NCBI GenBank assembly: GCA_910588105.1 | Contig: CAJUQD010000032.1 | Coordinates: 1-31,726, forward strand | DNA: 31,726 nt | Source of the DNA: an uncultured Oscillospiraceae bacterium | Lineage (GTDB): Bacteria > Bacillota > Clostridia > Oscillospirales > Oscillospiraceae | Direction: 5' to 3' | Part shown: positions 22,329-31,275 of the stretch, in pieces | Layout of the letters: each line of letters begins with the position of its first letter | How positions within the stretch are numbered: the first letter of the stretch is position 1 | Made by a program: the position numbers and the translations under genes | Notes under the pieces: model-generated | The model's input: only the letters and a program-made list of their open reading frames with translations | Databases searched by the model: none | What the model was told of the DNA's origin: nothing

Positions 22329-22928
22329 TTATTTCTCCTTGAGCACCCCGTCCAGCTCCGTCCGCGTGTACAGCGCATTGAGTGCCGCCAGCAGCGCCTT
22401 GGCGCCCATGTGTTCGGGCAAGTCCAGCCGCCGCAGGAGCGCCGCCCGCCGCGCCGCCGCGTCCGGCGCGCCGGACAGCCCCAAGGCAAACAGATCCGCC
22501 GGGGTCAGGTTCCCCGCCGGGCGGTCCGGGGCGTTTTCGTCCAGCACCGTGGCCCCGCAGCGCAAAATGGCCTCCCGCAGCACGTCCGGCTTCATCCCCT
22601 CCACCCCCAGCTTGCCCTCTTTTCCCGGGGCGCGCTTGCGTCGCTCCTTTCCCGCCACATCCGGGATGTAGGCGTGCTTGAGCTGGCCCCCGGGGATGGC
22701 CCCTTTCAGGTGATTTCGGATGACAAACCCCGCCCCGTCGGAGTCGGTGAGGATGATGAGCCCCCGAACCGCCGCCAGCCTGCGCAGCAGCGCCAGCCGC
22801 TCTGCGTCCTTAAACACCCCGAAGCCCGCCGTCTCCAGGATCAGGGTGTCCGCCACCGCCGCCACCGCCGCCTTGTCGTACCGCCCCTCCACCACAATGG
22901 CCTCCTTGATGCGCAGCGGGGTGCTCAT
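22329..22928 (-). CDS. rnmV: Ribonuclease M5
   Basis: 199 residues. RNase M5 trims precursor 5S rRNA at both ends in Firmicutes, helped by ribosomal protein L18. The N-terminal Toprim domain has Glu14 in VVEGRYDKAAV and Asp62/Asp64 in ILTDSDGAGFVIRNHLK. The C-terminal half carries the family's extra domain (GVEGMKPDVLREAIL). The ATG at 22928 overlaps the holA stop by 4 bases (ATGA). Usually found next to ksgA or tatD; here it closes the comEC-holA unit. Confidence 0.93.
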   Translation of the reverse strand: MSTPLRIKEAIVVEGRYDKAAVAAVADTLILETAGFGVFKDAERLALLRRLAAVRGLIILTDSDGAGFVIRNHLKGAIPGGQLKHAYIPDVAGKERRKRAPGKEGKLGVEGMKPDVLREAILRCGATVLDENAPDRPAGNLTPADLFALGLSGAPDAAARRAALLRRLDLPEHMGAKALLAALNALYTRTELDGVLKEK

Positions 22929-23980
22929 ACCGCCGCCCTCCGCCCCGAGGCCAGCTCCATCAGAAGCCCCGTGAGCAGCTCCCGCTCCTGGCCGTAGGAG
23001 GATTTCAGCTCGATATCCGCCTGGGCGCACCGCCCCACGGCGTACCGGCACCAGGGCAGGGAAAACCGCCGGGCGGCGTCCATCAGCTTGTCCGCCTGAT
23101 AGCCCGATTTCATCCCCCACAGCTCCATGAACTCCCCCCGGCCTTTGCCCGCGTCCAGGTACAGCCGGGCGGTGTACAGCTGCCGGAAGTACTTGCCCAT
23201 GGCGGACAGGATCATGATGGGGGGCTGCTGGCTGTGGAGCAGGTCGGCCAGCACCGAGGCCGCCTTGTCGAAGTCCTTGCGGGCCATGGCGTCGGTCATC
23301 TGGAACACCACCGCGTCGATCTGGGGGATGGCCACCGCGTCCATGTCCGCCCGGGTCACCCGGGGGTGGGGGGAATAGGCGGCGATCTTGCCGATCTCCG
23401 CGGACAGGGTGTTCATCAGGTCGCCGCACAGGAAGATGAGGTAGCGGGCGTCCTCGGTGTCTACGCCCTTGCCCGCCTTTTTGAACTGGCGGCAGATCCA
23501 GTCGGTCAGATCCCCCTGGCTCTGCCGCTGGAACTCCACCACCGCCCCCTCTTTTTTCAGCAGCCCGGCCAGCTTGGACCGCCCGTCCGCCTTATAGGGC
23601 AGCAGGTCGTACACAAACACCAGGCAGCAGTAGTCCGGCAGCCCCTCCAGTACCTTCGCCAGCCGCTCCCTGGGCTTCTCCCCCAGGCCGTACAGGTCGA
23701 AGTCGGTGACGATGACCAGGGTGCGGGCGCTCATCATGGGCAGGCAGTCCGCCGCCTGCTCAATCCAGTCCACCGAGCACTCCTTCCCCTGGGCGGTGTG
23801 GAGGTTGAAGTCCTCCAGCCCGGCGGGCAGCAGGGCCTGCTTGAGCCGGGCCAGGTAGTAGTCCCGCAAAAACGCCTCCTCCCCGTGGAAGAGGTAGAGC
23901 TTTTTGGGCGCGCCCTCCTGGATGGCCCGCTTCAGCTCCCGCATGGCGGTGTTGTCCGCTTTATCCCTCTTTGGCGGCAT
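22925..23980 (-). CDS. holA: DNA polymerase III delta subunit (clamp loader)
   Basis: 351 residues. The delta subunit opens the beta clamp. The N-terminus carries the family stretch YLFHGEEAFLRDYYLARLK, followed by MSARTLVIVTDFD and LVFVYDLLPYKADGRSKL. The RFC-like helical C-terminal domain includes DMDAVAIPQIDAVVFQMTDAMARKDFDKA and ILSAMGKYFRQLY. The ATG at 23980, with AAAGGGGG upstream, is chosen over a frame extending to 24121 that lies wholly inside comEC. It overlaps the comEC end by 20 bases, a common comEC-holA arrangement. Confidence 0.96.
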   Translation of the reverse strand: MPPKRDKADNTAMRELKRAIQEGAPKKLYLFHGEEAFLRDYYLARLKQALLPAGLEDFNLHTAQGKECSVDWIEQAADCLPMMSARTLVIVTDFDLYGLGEKPRERLAKVLEGLPDYCCLVFVYDLLPYKADGRSKLAGLLKKEGAVVEFQRQSQGDLTDWICRQFKKAGKGVDTEDARYLIFLCGDLMNTLSAEIGKIAAYSPHPRVTRADMDAVAIPQIDAVVFQMTDAMARKDFDKAASVLADLLHSQQPPIMILSAMGKYFRQLYTARLYLDAGKGRGEFMELWGMKSGYQADKLMDAARRFSLPWCRYAVGRCAQADIELKSSYGQERELLTGLLMELASGRRAAV

Positions 23981-26378
23981 GGCGGCCGCCCCCTTTCGTC
24001 GTATAGATTCCCACCCGGTCCCCCCGCGCCCGGACGGTGACGGAGCCCGCCCCGGCGGTGCAGTAGACCTCCGCCCCCGCCGCCTCCAGCCGGTCAAGCG
24101 CCTCCTGGGCCGGGTGTCCATAGGGGTTGTTGGCCCCGGCGGAGATCAGGACAAGCTCGGGCGACACCGCCTGGAGGAATTCCCCGCAGCTGGAGTTTTT
24201 AGAGCCGTGGTGGCCCGCCAGCAGCACCTCCACGTCCGGGATGGACTGGTACTTCACCAGCATCTTTTCCACAAAGGCGTCGGCATCCCCGGTGATGAGC
24301 ACATCAAAATCCCCGCGGGTGCACAGGGCGAACAGCCCCGATTCGTTGGAGGTCCCCCCGCCCAGGGGCGGGAACAGGGTCAGGCCTGCCTCCCCCAGGG
24401 GGAGGTTTTTGGTCTCGTCCACCAAAACCACCTCCGCGCCCTCCGTCCCGGCCAGCTCCATCAGACGGGCCAGACCGTCCGGGTCCGCCGCCCCCGCGGG
24501 GACGGCCACCTTGTCCACCCCCATGCGGTAGAAGAGCTGCTCCACGCCGTTGAAATGGTCGGCGTCAAAGTGGGTGAGGACCAGCATGTCCAGCCGGGCG
24601 CGGCCCATGGCGGCGAAGTAGTCTGCGGCAACGTCCCCGGCGCTGCGGGAGCCGTTCCCGCCGCAGTCCACCAGCGCCGCCCTTCCCCCGGACAGCAGGG
24701 CGGTGGACGAGCCCTGCCCCACATCCAGGGCGGTGACCGTCAAATCGGCGCGCTCCGCCTCCAGCCGCCCCAGACCGATGGCGGCGCACAGCAGCAGGGC
24801 CAGCGCCCCCACCGGGAGCAGGGGCCGCTTTGGCCGCTCCTTGCCCAAAACCGCCGCCAGGAGCACCAGATACGCCCCCGCCAGCCAGATGAGGCAGTAC
24901 GGATTGTCCGCCGCCAGCGAGGCGAAGGGGAACCGCCCCAGCAGCAGCGCTATCCGCCGGGCGTAGTGTCCCGTCAGGCCGGCCGCCGCCCCCAGCACCG
25001 CCGCCGGGCCAGGGAAGAATACCGCCAGCGTCCCCAGAACCAGGGCGCACATCATCAGCAGGGACAGCGCCCACAGCGCCAGGACGCCGGACAGCGGCCC
25101 CAACAGGATGATCTGCCCAAAGTACAGCGCCACGAGGGGGACGGTGAACAGCATGGCCCCCAGGGAGGCGGACACGCCGGCCAGCGCCGTCCGGCCCGCC
25201 CTCCACAGCAGCAGCCGGAGGGGACGCCCCTTGGGCGGGCGCTTTTTCTTCAGCGGGCGGTACATCCAGCCGAACAGCGGCCCGCTCACCAGCAGTATGC
25301 CCGCCACCGACGCAAAGGACAGCTGCAATCCCACGCTGGCGGCGGCAAAGGGGTTCTGGACCAGCAGGATGAGCAGCGCCGCGCCCAGGGCCGACGGCCC
25401 GTCCCCCTCCCGCCCCGCCAGGGGCGCGGCCAGCAGGGCGCACTGCATGATGACCGCCCGGAGGGCGGACGGTGTACCCCCGGCCATGAGGGCGTAAAAC
25501 AGCAGCAGGGGGACCATGGCAAGGGCGGTTTTCCGGTTGTTCCCGCACAGCAGCAGGCCCGCGCCCACCAGGAAGGAGACGTGGAAGCCGGACACCGCCG
25601 CGGCGTGCATCAGCCCCGCCCGGTTGAGGGCGGAGTAGAGGGTCCCGTCCAGCCCGGTTTTGTCCCCCAGGGTGACGGCGGCGGCAATGGGCGCGGCGGT
25701 CTGGTCAAAGGCGGCGTATATGCCCTGCTTGAGCTTGTGGGCGCACAGGGCGGGCCAGTGCCGGGCGGGGACCCGTTCCACAGCCTGGATTTCCGCCTCC
25801 CCATCGCAATAGGCCAGCAGGTATACCCCCTTGGCGGTGTAGTAGGTGGTCTCTTCGCCGTAGGCCCGCTCCGAGCTTTTCACCCTGGCCCTGCCGGAAA
25901 TCCTGTCGCCGGGCTTCAGCGAACCCCACTCCTCCGGGCCGTAGGCCAGGGCGTCCGGGGCGAAAAGGCCGCCGTCCAGCCGGACGGTGACGGAATACCC
26001 GCCGATGGAGGTGGGCTCGGGATAGGAGGCCACCTCGCCGGAGAGGACGGTCTCCTCCCCAATCCAGCCCTCCGCCGGGGCCCGGAACAGGGCAAAGTAC
26101 GCCCCGGCCCATCCCAGCGCCAGCACCCCGCCCAGGCAAAAGGCCACCGCCCGCCGGGAGCACTGCCAGCGGACATACCGAGACAGCGCCCCTTTGTCCC
26201 GGGGCTTGCGCAGAAGGATGGGGGACTCCCTGTCCCCGGGCCGGACGGACAGCCACACCGCCAACGCCAGCCCCAGCAGGGCGGCGGCTGCCAAAAACGC
26301 CGGCCCGTCCGCCTCAAAATAGCACGCCCACAGGCAGGCGGCGGCGAAGCCGCCGGAAAACCATGCCAGCTTCCGCAT
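23961..26378 (-). CDS. comEC: ComEC/Rec2 family competence DNA channel
   Basis: 805 residues from the ATG at 26378, which has GGGAGG upstream; the frame to 26441 lacks a ribosome site. ComEC carries single-stranded DNA across the membrane in natural transformation. The N-terminal part has membrane helices and an OB-like DUF4131 region. The competence core has GLMHAAAVSGFHVSFL and many helices. The C-terminal third is a metallo-beta-lactamase-like nuclease domain (TALDVGQGSS, LTHFDADHFNG, LITGDAD, LLAGHHGSKNSS) with metal ligands intact, likely degrading the non-transferred strand. First gene of comEC-holA-rnmV. No other competence gene is in the window. Confidence 0.95.
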   Translation of the reverse strand: MRKLAWFSGGFAAACLWACYFEADGPAFLAAAALLGLALAVWLSVRPGDRESPILLRKPRDKGALSRYVRWQCSRRAVAFCLGGVLALGWAGAYFALFRAPAEGWIGEETVLSGEVASYPEPTSIGGYSVTVRLDGGLFAPDALAYGPEEWGSLKPGDRISGRARVKSSERAYGEETTYYTAKGVYLLAYCDGEAEIQAVERVPARHWPALCAHKLKQGIYAAFDQTAAPIAAAVTLGDKTGLDGTLYSALNRAGLMHAAAVSGFHVSFLVGAGLLLCGNNRKTALAMVPLLLFYALMAGGTPSALRAVIMQCALLAAPLAGREGDGPSALGAALLILLVQNPFAAASVGLQLSFASVAGILLVSGPLFGWMYRPLKKKRPPKGRPLRLLLWRAGRTALAGVSASLGAMLFTVPLVALYFGQIILLGPLSGVLALWALSLLMMCALVLGTLAVFFPGPAAVLGAAAGLTGHYARRIALLLGRFPFASLAADNPYCLIWLAGAYLVLLAAVLGKERPKRPLLPVGALALLLCAAIGLGRLEAERADLTVTALDVGQGSSTALLSGGRAALVDCGGNGSRSAGDVAADYFAAMGRARLDMLVLTHFDADHFNGVEQLFYRMGVDKVAVPAGAADPDGLARLMELAGTEGAEVVLVDETKNLPLGEAGLTLFPPLGGGTSNESGLFALCTRGDFDVLITGDADAFVEKMLVKYQSIPDVEVLLAGHHGSKNSSCGEFLQAVSPELVLISAGANNPYGHPAQEALDRLEAAGAEVYCTAGAGSVTVRARGDRVGIYTTKGGGRHAAKEG

Positions 26379-26468
26379 ACCGCCGCCCCCTCCCTTCCAG
26401 CGCTCTTTCTTTATTTTATCCATAACGGGGGGCCAAGTCAATGCGGCGGGGGAATTTTCTGACGGGAC

Positions 26469-26497
26469 TTGTCAAATCCCCCCCGGTCTGGTATGCT
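26469..26497 (+). promoter_or_regulatory. Promoter of the HAD hydrolase gene
   Basis: TTGTCA (26469-26474) and TATGCT (26492-26497) with a 17-base spacer, 27 bases before the start codon. Confidence 0.7.
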
Positions 26498-26523
26498 GAG
26501 GGGACAAATAAGGAGTGGATTTG

Positions 26524-27156
26524 ATGTACATATTTGACCTGGACGGCACCATTACCGACACCAACGGCGTCTGGCTGGACGTGGACCGGGAATTCCTGGC
26601 CCGGCGGGGCCTGCCCCACACCCCTGAGTACCAGCGGGTGGTGGAGCGGTCCATTTACCCCATCGCGGCCCAGTTCACCAAGGCGTTCTATCACCTGCCC
26701 GAGTCCCCCGAGGATATCATGGCGGAGTGGGACGCTTCGGCGGGCCGCCACTACCGGGAGCTGGCCCCCCTCAAGCCGGGGGCGGAGGAATTCCTGCTCC
26801 AATGCAGGGACGAGGGCCGGCCCATGGCCGTGTTCACCGCCTGCCGCCCCGCCCTGTGCCGGGCGGCGCTGGACCGCTTCCACCTCACGGACCTGTTCGA
26901 CCGTATCGCCTTTGCGGAGGAAATCGGCCTGGAAAAGCGCAACCCCCAATGTTTTGTGGAGCTGAGCGGCCTGCTGGGCGTCCCCCTGGGGGACTGCGTC
27001 CTCTTCGACGACAGCCCGGACAACTGCGCCACCGCCCAAAAGGCAGGCATGACCGCCGTGGGGGTGTACGACGGCTACTACGCAGGCCGCCAGGAGGAGT
27101 TGAAGGCAGTGTGCACCCGCTATATCCGCTCCTTTGCGGAGCTGGTGCGGGGATAG
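26524..27156 (+). CDS. HAD-superfamily phosphatase
   Basis: 210 residues from the ATG at 26524, with AAGGAG 8 bases upstream; the in-frame GTG at 26515 lies in that ribosome site. The HAD motifs are intact: FDLDGTITD (nucleophile and acid Asp), FTACR (motif II Thr), a Lys in GLEKRNPQCF, and LFDDSPDNCATAQKAGM (acidic motif IV). A small helical cap lies between motifs I and II. It should hydrolyse a small phosphate ester; the substrate is not evident from neighbours. Confidence 0.92.
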   Translation: MYIFDLDGTITDTNGVWLDVDREFLARRGLPHTPEYQRVVERSIYPIAAQFTKAFYHLPESPEDIMAEWDASAGRHYRELAPLKPGAEEFLLQCRDEGRPMAVFTACRPALCRAALDRFHLTDLFDRIAFAEEIGLEKRNPQCFVELSGLLGVPLGDCVLFDDSPDNCATAQKAGMTAVGVYDGYYAGRQEELKAVCTRYIRSFAELVRG

Positions 27157-27157
27157 A

Positions 27158-27187
27158 TTGGCAAAGTCCTCCCTTCCCACATAGGAT
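27158..27187 (+). promoter_or_regulatory. Weak candidate promoter for the ferritin-like gene
   Basis: TTGGCA (27158-27163) and TAGGAT (27182-27187), 18-base spacer, immediately after the HAD stop codon. A short hairpin (CCCACAT/ATGTGGG) overlaps the -10. Confidence 0.4.
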
Positions 27188-27212
27188 GTGGGGCAAAGGA
27201 GGTGTTTACCAC

Positions 27213-27965
27213 ATGGAAGATATGATCCCATGCGCGCTGAAGGACCAGGAGGTGTTCCAGCGGGTGTGGCAGCGGGTGATGGCGGGGCGGTCCGAGGACA
27301 GCAGCCCCATCCGGCCCGGCCCCTCCGGCGGGGGGGACGTGTCCTGTGAATGCCTGAGGGAACTGGTGCTCCAAAACGGGAACGGCCTGCCCCAGTCCTG
27401 CCTCCCCGATGAGGACGCCGCTCCCCCGGAAGCCCCCCCGGCGGAGGAGGCCCCCGCCCCGGAGCCCCCTGCCCAGGACGCCCCGCCCTCCCAGGGCCTG
27501 CCGCCCCAGGACGGCGGCAATTGGGGCGGCGACCTGCTCCCCCTGTGGGAGGAGCCCCAGGGCGGCGACGACCGGGCCGCCCGCCTGCGCCGCCACGTGA
27601 TGGACGCGCTGGAGGGCTGGCAGTTCTACCGCCACCTGGCCCGCCGGGCCCGGGGGACGGACGCCCGGGCGCTCAACGCCCTGGCCGGGGAGCTGCACAA
27701 GCACGCCCGGAAGCTGTCGGCGGCCTATTTCCTGCTCACCGGGCTGCGCTACTGGCCCACGGAGGTGCTGGGCGCGCCCGCCATCCCGTCCTACTGGGGG
27801 GCGCTGCGCAGCCGCCACCAGGCCGAGCAGCGCCAGGAGACCGCCTTCCGCCTGGCCGCCGACGACTGGGAGGATCCGGACATGCTGGAGCTGTACGGCG
27901 AGCTGGCCGACGCCTGCCAGCAGCGGTGCCGCCGCCTGCGGGCCCTGCTGGAGCAGGGCGTGTGA
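27213..27965 (+). CDS. Degenerate ferritin-like (rubrerythrin-related) protein
   Basis: 250 residues from the ATG at 27213, with AAAGGAGGTG upstream. The first ~65 residues are soluble, 66-115 are a Pro/Ala/Glu-rich linker, and ~125-245 look like a ferritin-type helical bundle. The first helix pair keeps metal-site residues (ALEGWQFYRHLA and ELHKHARKL, the E-x2-H pattern) and is followed by the family's YFLLTG. The second pair, HQAEQRQETAFRLAADD then ELADACQQRCRRL, has lost the second His, so a di-iron site is probably incomplete. Function unknown; a structural or redox role is possible. Confidence 0.7.
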   Translation: MEDMIPCALKDQEVFQRVWQRVMAGRSEDSSPIRPGPSGGGDVSCECLRELVLQNGNGLPQSCLPDEDAAPPEAPPAEEAPAPEPPAQDAPPSQGLPPQDGGNWGGDLLPLWEEPQGGDDRAARLRRHVMDALEGWQFYRHLARRARGTDARALNALAGELHKHARKLSAAYFLLTGLRYWPTEVLGAPAIPSYWGALRSRHQAEQRQETAFRLAADDWEDPDMLELYGELADACQQRCRRLRALLEQGV

Positions 27966-27984
27966 TTACTTAGCCGGAAAAGAA

Positions 27985-28017
27985 GAGAACGCCGGGGCCT
28001 ATGGCCCCGGCGTTCTC
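27985..28017. terminator. Bidirectional terminator
   Basis: A perfect 15-bp stem (27985-27999 with 28003-28017, TAT loop) between convergent genes. On the minus strand it is followed by TCTTCTTTTCC, so it mainly ends the GNAT gene; the plus-strand continuation is only weakly T-rich. Confidence 0.85.
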
Positions 28018-28018
28018 C

Positions 28019-28492
28019 CTATTCCCGCCGGCAGCGATAATAGCGAAAATCCCCCTCGTCCCCGACATGCTGAAAGCCGAGCTTTTCCAGAATGTGCTGG
28101 CTGCGGGTGTTTTTGACCACGGTGTCCGCGTTGACCGCCGCCATATCCAGGACGTCAAACGCATACCGAAGGGCCAGCCGCTCCGCCTGTGTGCCGTAGC
28201 CCCGGCCCTTTACCCCGTCGTTCTGCATATGGACGCTGAGGGTGCACTCCCGTTTCTCCCGGTCGATCTGCTTCAATTGCAGCTCCCCCACCGGCGCGCC
28301 GCCCTTTAAAATGGCGAAGAGGACGCGGTCCGGCGTCTGCTTTGCGTCAAAATACCGGTCTACCGCCTCTTTACTGTAGCAGTAGGGCGAGAACAGGCCC
28401 ATATCCATATAGATGGCCGGGTCGTTCTCCCAGCCCTGATACAGCTGATGGCAAAGCTCCCGCGTCATGACGCACAGCGATATCTGATCCAT
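28019..28492 (-). CDS. GNAT-family N-acetyltransferase
   Basis: 157 residues from the ATG at 28492, with GGGAGG 7 bases upstream; the longer frame to 28561 would start before the promoter. The acetyl-CoA loop is GVKGRGYGTQAERLAL, a standard R/Q-x2-G-x-G/A pattern, followed by AAVNADTVVKNTRSQHILEKLGFQHVG, the ending of RimJ-like GNAT enzymes. The acceptor cannot be deduced. Confidence 0.9.
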   Translation of the reverse strand: MDQISLCVMTRELCHQLYQGWENDPAIYMDMGLFSPYCYSKEAVDRYFDAKQTPDRVLFAILKGGAPVGELQLKQIDREKRECTLSVHMQNDGVKGRGYGTQAERLALRYAFDVLDMAAVNADTVVKNTRSQHILEKLGFQHVGDEGDFRYYRCRRE

Positions 28493-28524
28493 GTCCAAAC
28501 CTCCCATCCGATTGATTCGCGTCC

Positions 28525-28553
28525 ATTCTATCATACCGATTCCTCTTTGGCAA
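28525..28553 (-). promoter_or_regulatory. Promoter of the GNAT gene
   Basis: On the minus strand TTGCCA (28553-28548) and TAGAAT (28530-28525) with a 17-base spacer, 32 bases before the start codon. Confidence 0.7.
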
Positions 28554-28587
28554 CAGAACACCTCTGTACTTTTCCGCCGCGGTCTGG

Positions 28588-28593
28588 TATAAT
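28588..28593 (+). promoter_or_regulatory. -10 box of the pcrA gene
   Basis: A perfect TATAAT 33 bases before the pcrA start; the -35 (TGTACT at 17-base spacing) is weak. Confidence 0.55.
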
Positions 28594-28626
28594 TGCTTCT
28601 ACTTGACGAAAGGGATCTGATTACAT

Positions 28627-31128
28627 ATGCTGACGCCGGAACAGACGCTGGAATTCTGCCGCCTCCGTCGGGAGGTCATCGCTCAAAACTATAAAACCCT
28701 CAACCCCGAGCAGCAAAAGGCCGTGCTGGCCACCGAGGGGCCCCTGCTGCTGCTGGCGGGGGCGGGGTCGGGCAAGACCACCGTGCTCATCCACCGGGTG
28801 GCCAACCTCATCCGCTACGGCCGGGGGTCGGACTGCCTGGAGGCGCCCGAGTGGGCCACAGAGGACGACCTGGCCTTTCTCCGGGATTACGCCGCCCACC
28901 CCGACAAAGAAAAACGCCTCCAGGCCGACCGGCTGTGCGCCCTGGACCCCGCCGCCCCCTGGACCATCATCGCCATCACCTTCACCAACAAGGCCGCCGG
29001 GGAGCTGAAGGCCCGGCTGGAAAGAATGCTGGGCCCCTCCGCCCGGGACGTGTGGGCGTCCACCTTCCACTCCGCCTGCGTGCGCATCCTGCGCCGGGAC
29101 ATTGAGAAGCTGGGCTTCCCCTCCTCCTTCACCATCTACGACACCGACGACTCCCAGCGGGTGATGAAGGACTGCATCAAGGAGCTGCGTTTCGACGACA
29201 AGCAGTTCCCCGCCCGCTCGGTGCTGGCCACAATTTCCCGGGCCAAGGATAAGCTCCAGCTGGCGGCGGATTTCGCCCGGGAGTGCGGGGCGTCCGGCGA
29301 CTTCCGGCTGCAAAGGATCGCCCAGCTCTATACGGAGTATGAAAAACGGCTGTGGGAGGCCGGGGCGCTGGACTTTGACGATATTATCCTCCACACCGTT
29401 CGACTGCTCCAGGCACATGACGACGTTTTGGAATATTATCAGAAAAAATTCCGCTACGTCCTCATCGACGAGTACCAGGACACCAACAACCTGCAATACC
29501 TGCTCTCCTCCCTGCTGGCCGGGGGGCATGAAAATATCTGCGTGGTGGGGGACGACGACCAGTCCATCTACCGCTTCCGGGGGGCCACCATCGAAAATAT
29601 CCTCTCCTTCGAGGACCAGTACAAGGGCTGCCGTACCATCCGCCTGGAGCAGAACTACCGCTCCACCAAGAGCATCCTGGCCGCCGCCAACGCGGTGATC
29701 CGCCACAACCAGGGCCGCAAGGGCAAGGAGCTGTGGACGGCGGGCCGGGAGGGGGAAAAGGTGCAGCTTTACACCGCCATGAACGAGAACGATGAGGCCC
29801 GGTTCGTGGCGGACAAGCTGATGGAGGACTACCGCGCGGGAAAACGGTGGAACAGCCACGCCATCCTCTACCGCATGAACGCCCAGTCCAACCAGCTGGA
29901 GGTGGCCTTCAAGCGCAGCGGCATCCCCTACAAGGTCATCGGCGGTACCCGGTTCTTCGACCGGGCGGAGGTCAAGGACATGCTGGCCTACCTGTGCGCC
30001 ATCCACAACCACGCCGACGACCTGCGCCTCACCCGCATCATCAACAATCCCCCCCGGGGCATCGGCCAGACCACGGTGGACAGGGCCCGGGACATTGCTT
30101 TGCGTGAGGGGCTGTCCCTGTGGGAGGTGGCGTCCAACGCCTCCGCCTACCCGGAGCTGCAAAAGCCCGCCCCCAAGCTGGCCCAGTTTTCCGCCATGCT
30201 GGAGGAGCTCGCCGCCCTGTCCCGCACCATGGACCTGCCCAGCTTCTATGAGGAGGTGGTGGCTCGGACGGGCTATGCCGCCGCCCTCCAGCTGAAAAAC
30301 GACATTGAGAGCCGCACCCGGCTGGAAAACGTGCGCGAGCTGCTCACTTCCATCAACGGCTACGTGGAGAACGCCGAGGGGGAGCCCTCCCTGGCGGGCT
30401 TTCTGGACGAGATCGCCCTGTACACCGACCTGGACAGCCACGACCCCGACGAGGACGCGGTAGTGATGATGACCATGCACTCCGCCAAGGGGCTGGAGTT
30501 CCCCACGGTGTTCGTGGTAGGCATGGAGGAGGGCATCTTTCCCGGCATTCGGGCAATCGGGGAAGCGGAGGAGATGGAGGAGGAGCGGCGGCTGTGCTAT
30601 GTGGCCCTCACCCGGGCCAAGGAGCGGCTCTACCTCACCTGCGCGGGCCAGCGGATGCTCTTCGGCCGCACCAGCTCCAACCGGCCCTCCCGGTTCGCCG
30701 GGGAGATCCCGGCGGAGCTGCTGGACCAGACCGGGCGGTCCTACTTAGACCCCGCGCCCACGGCTGGGGATGGGGACGATTGGGACTTCGACCAGACCCC
30801 CCACGTATCCACCCACCGGGAGCCCTACCGCCAGGGCGGCGCCCCCCAAGGCGCCCCGGGCGGCAGGGAGCGGCGCAGCGCCTACAGCCCCCCCCGCCCA
30901 CAAAAACCCGCCCCCCGGCCCGTGTTCCGCTCCGCCCTGTCCGACCCAGGCCCCGCCCTGCCCGACTACCAGAAGGGGGACATGCTGGAGCACAAGGCCT
31001 TTGGCCGGGGCATGGTGCTGTCCACCCAGAAGGTGGGGGGGGACACCCTGCTGGAGATCGCCTTCGACGGCGTGGGCACCAAGCGTCTGATGCTGAAATT
31101 CACCGCCCAGCACATGAAAAAATTGTAG
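28627..31128 (+). CDS. pcrA: UvrD/PcrA-type superfamily 1A DNA helicase
   Basis: 833 residues. 3'-5' helicase that removes RecA and works in repair and plasmid replication. Helicase motifs in order: Walker A AGAGSGKT (44-51), AITFTNKAAGELKARL, DEYQDTN (Walker B), GDDDQSIYRFRGA, LEQNYRS, TMHSAKGLEFPTVFV and VALTRAKERLYL. An extra ~50-residue segment (about 65-112) sits between motifs I and Ia. The last ~55 residues (DYQKGDMLEHKAFGRG to FTAQHMKKL) are the PcrA Tudor-like domain that contacts RNA polymerase. A Pro/Arg-rich linker precedes it. Confidence 0.96.
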   Translation: MLTPEQTLEFCRLRREVIAQNYKTLNPEQQKAVLATEGPLLLLAGAGSGKTTVLIHRVANLIRYGRGSDCLEAPEWATEDDLAFLRDYAAHPDKEKRLQADRLCALDPAAPWTIIAITFTNKAAGELKARLERMLGPSARDVWASTFHSACVRILRRDIEKLGFPSSFTIYDTDDSQRVMKDCIKELRFDDKQFPARSVLATISRAKDKLQLAADFARECGASGDFRLQRIAQLYTEYEKRLWEAGALDFDDIILHTVRLLQAHDDVLEYYQKKFRYVLIDEYQDTNNLQYLLSSLLAGGHENICVVGDDDQSIYRFRGATIENILSFEDQYKGCRTIRLEQNYRSTKSILAAANAVIRHNQGRKGKELWTAGREGEKVQLYTAMNENDEARFVADKLMEDYRAGKRWNSHAILYRMNAQSNQLEVAFKRSGIPYKVIGGTRFFDRAEVKDMLAYLCAIHNHADDLRLTRIINNPPRGIGQTTVDRARDIALREGLSLWEVASNASAYPELQKPAPKLAQFSAMLEELAALSRTMDLPSFYEEVVARTGYAAALQLKNDIESRTRLENVRELLTSINGYVENAEGEPSLAGFLDEIALYTDLDSHDPDEDAVVMMTMHSAKGLEFPTVFVVGMEEGIFPGIRAIGEAEEMEEERRLCYVALTRAKERLYLTCAGQRMLFGRTSSNRPSRFAGEIPAELLDQTGRSYLDPAPTAGDGDDWDFDQTPHVSTHREPYRQGGAPQGAPGGRERRSAYSPPRPQKPAPRPVFRSALSDPGPALPDYQKGDMLEHKAFGRGMVLSTQKVGGDTLLEIAFDGVGTKRLMLKFTAQHMKKL

Positions 31129-31140
31129 AGGGGGATGACT

Positions 31141-31275
31141 ATGCGCATCGTTATCAGCATTTTCGCAGTTCTATTCGGACTGCTGCACATCATCGCGGCG
31201 GCGGCCCAGTTCAAATCTAAAGACCCCGCCGTCGGGAGATTATCCATAAAGAAGCCAAAACCAACAACTGTGTAA
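31141..31275 (+). CDS. Short membrane protein, apparently cut off by a mobile element
   Basis: 44 residues, too short for most gene callers, 12 bases after pcrA with GAGGGGGAT before the ATG. Residues 1-22 form one hydrophobic helix (MRIVISIFAVLFGLLHIIAAAA) followed by QFKSKDPAVGR, which looks like the start of a small two- or three-helix membrane protein. The last ten residues (SIKKPKPTTV) are encoded by AT-richer DNA unlike the rest of the window. The simplest reading is that insertion of the element to the right truncated the gene. Confidence 0.6.
   Translation: MRIVISIFAVLFGLLHIIAAAAQFKSKDPAVGRLSIKKPKPTTV

Noticed and set aside
23904..26462. An 852-codon plus-strand frame opposite comEC.
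   Set aside because: Gln/Gly/Pro-rich antisense shadow; comEC motifs are clear on the other strand.
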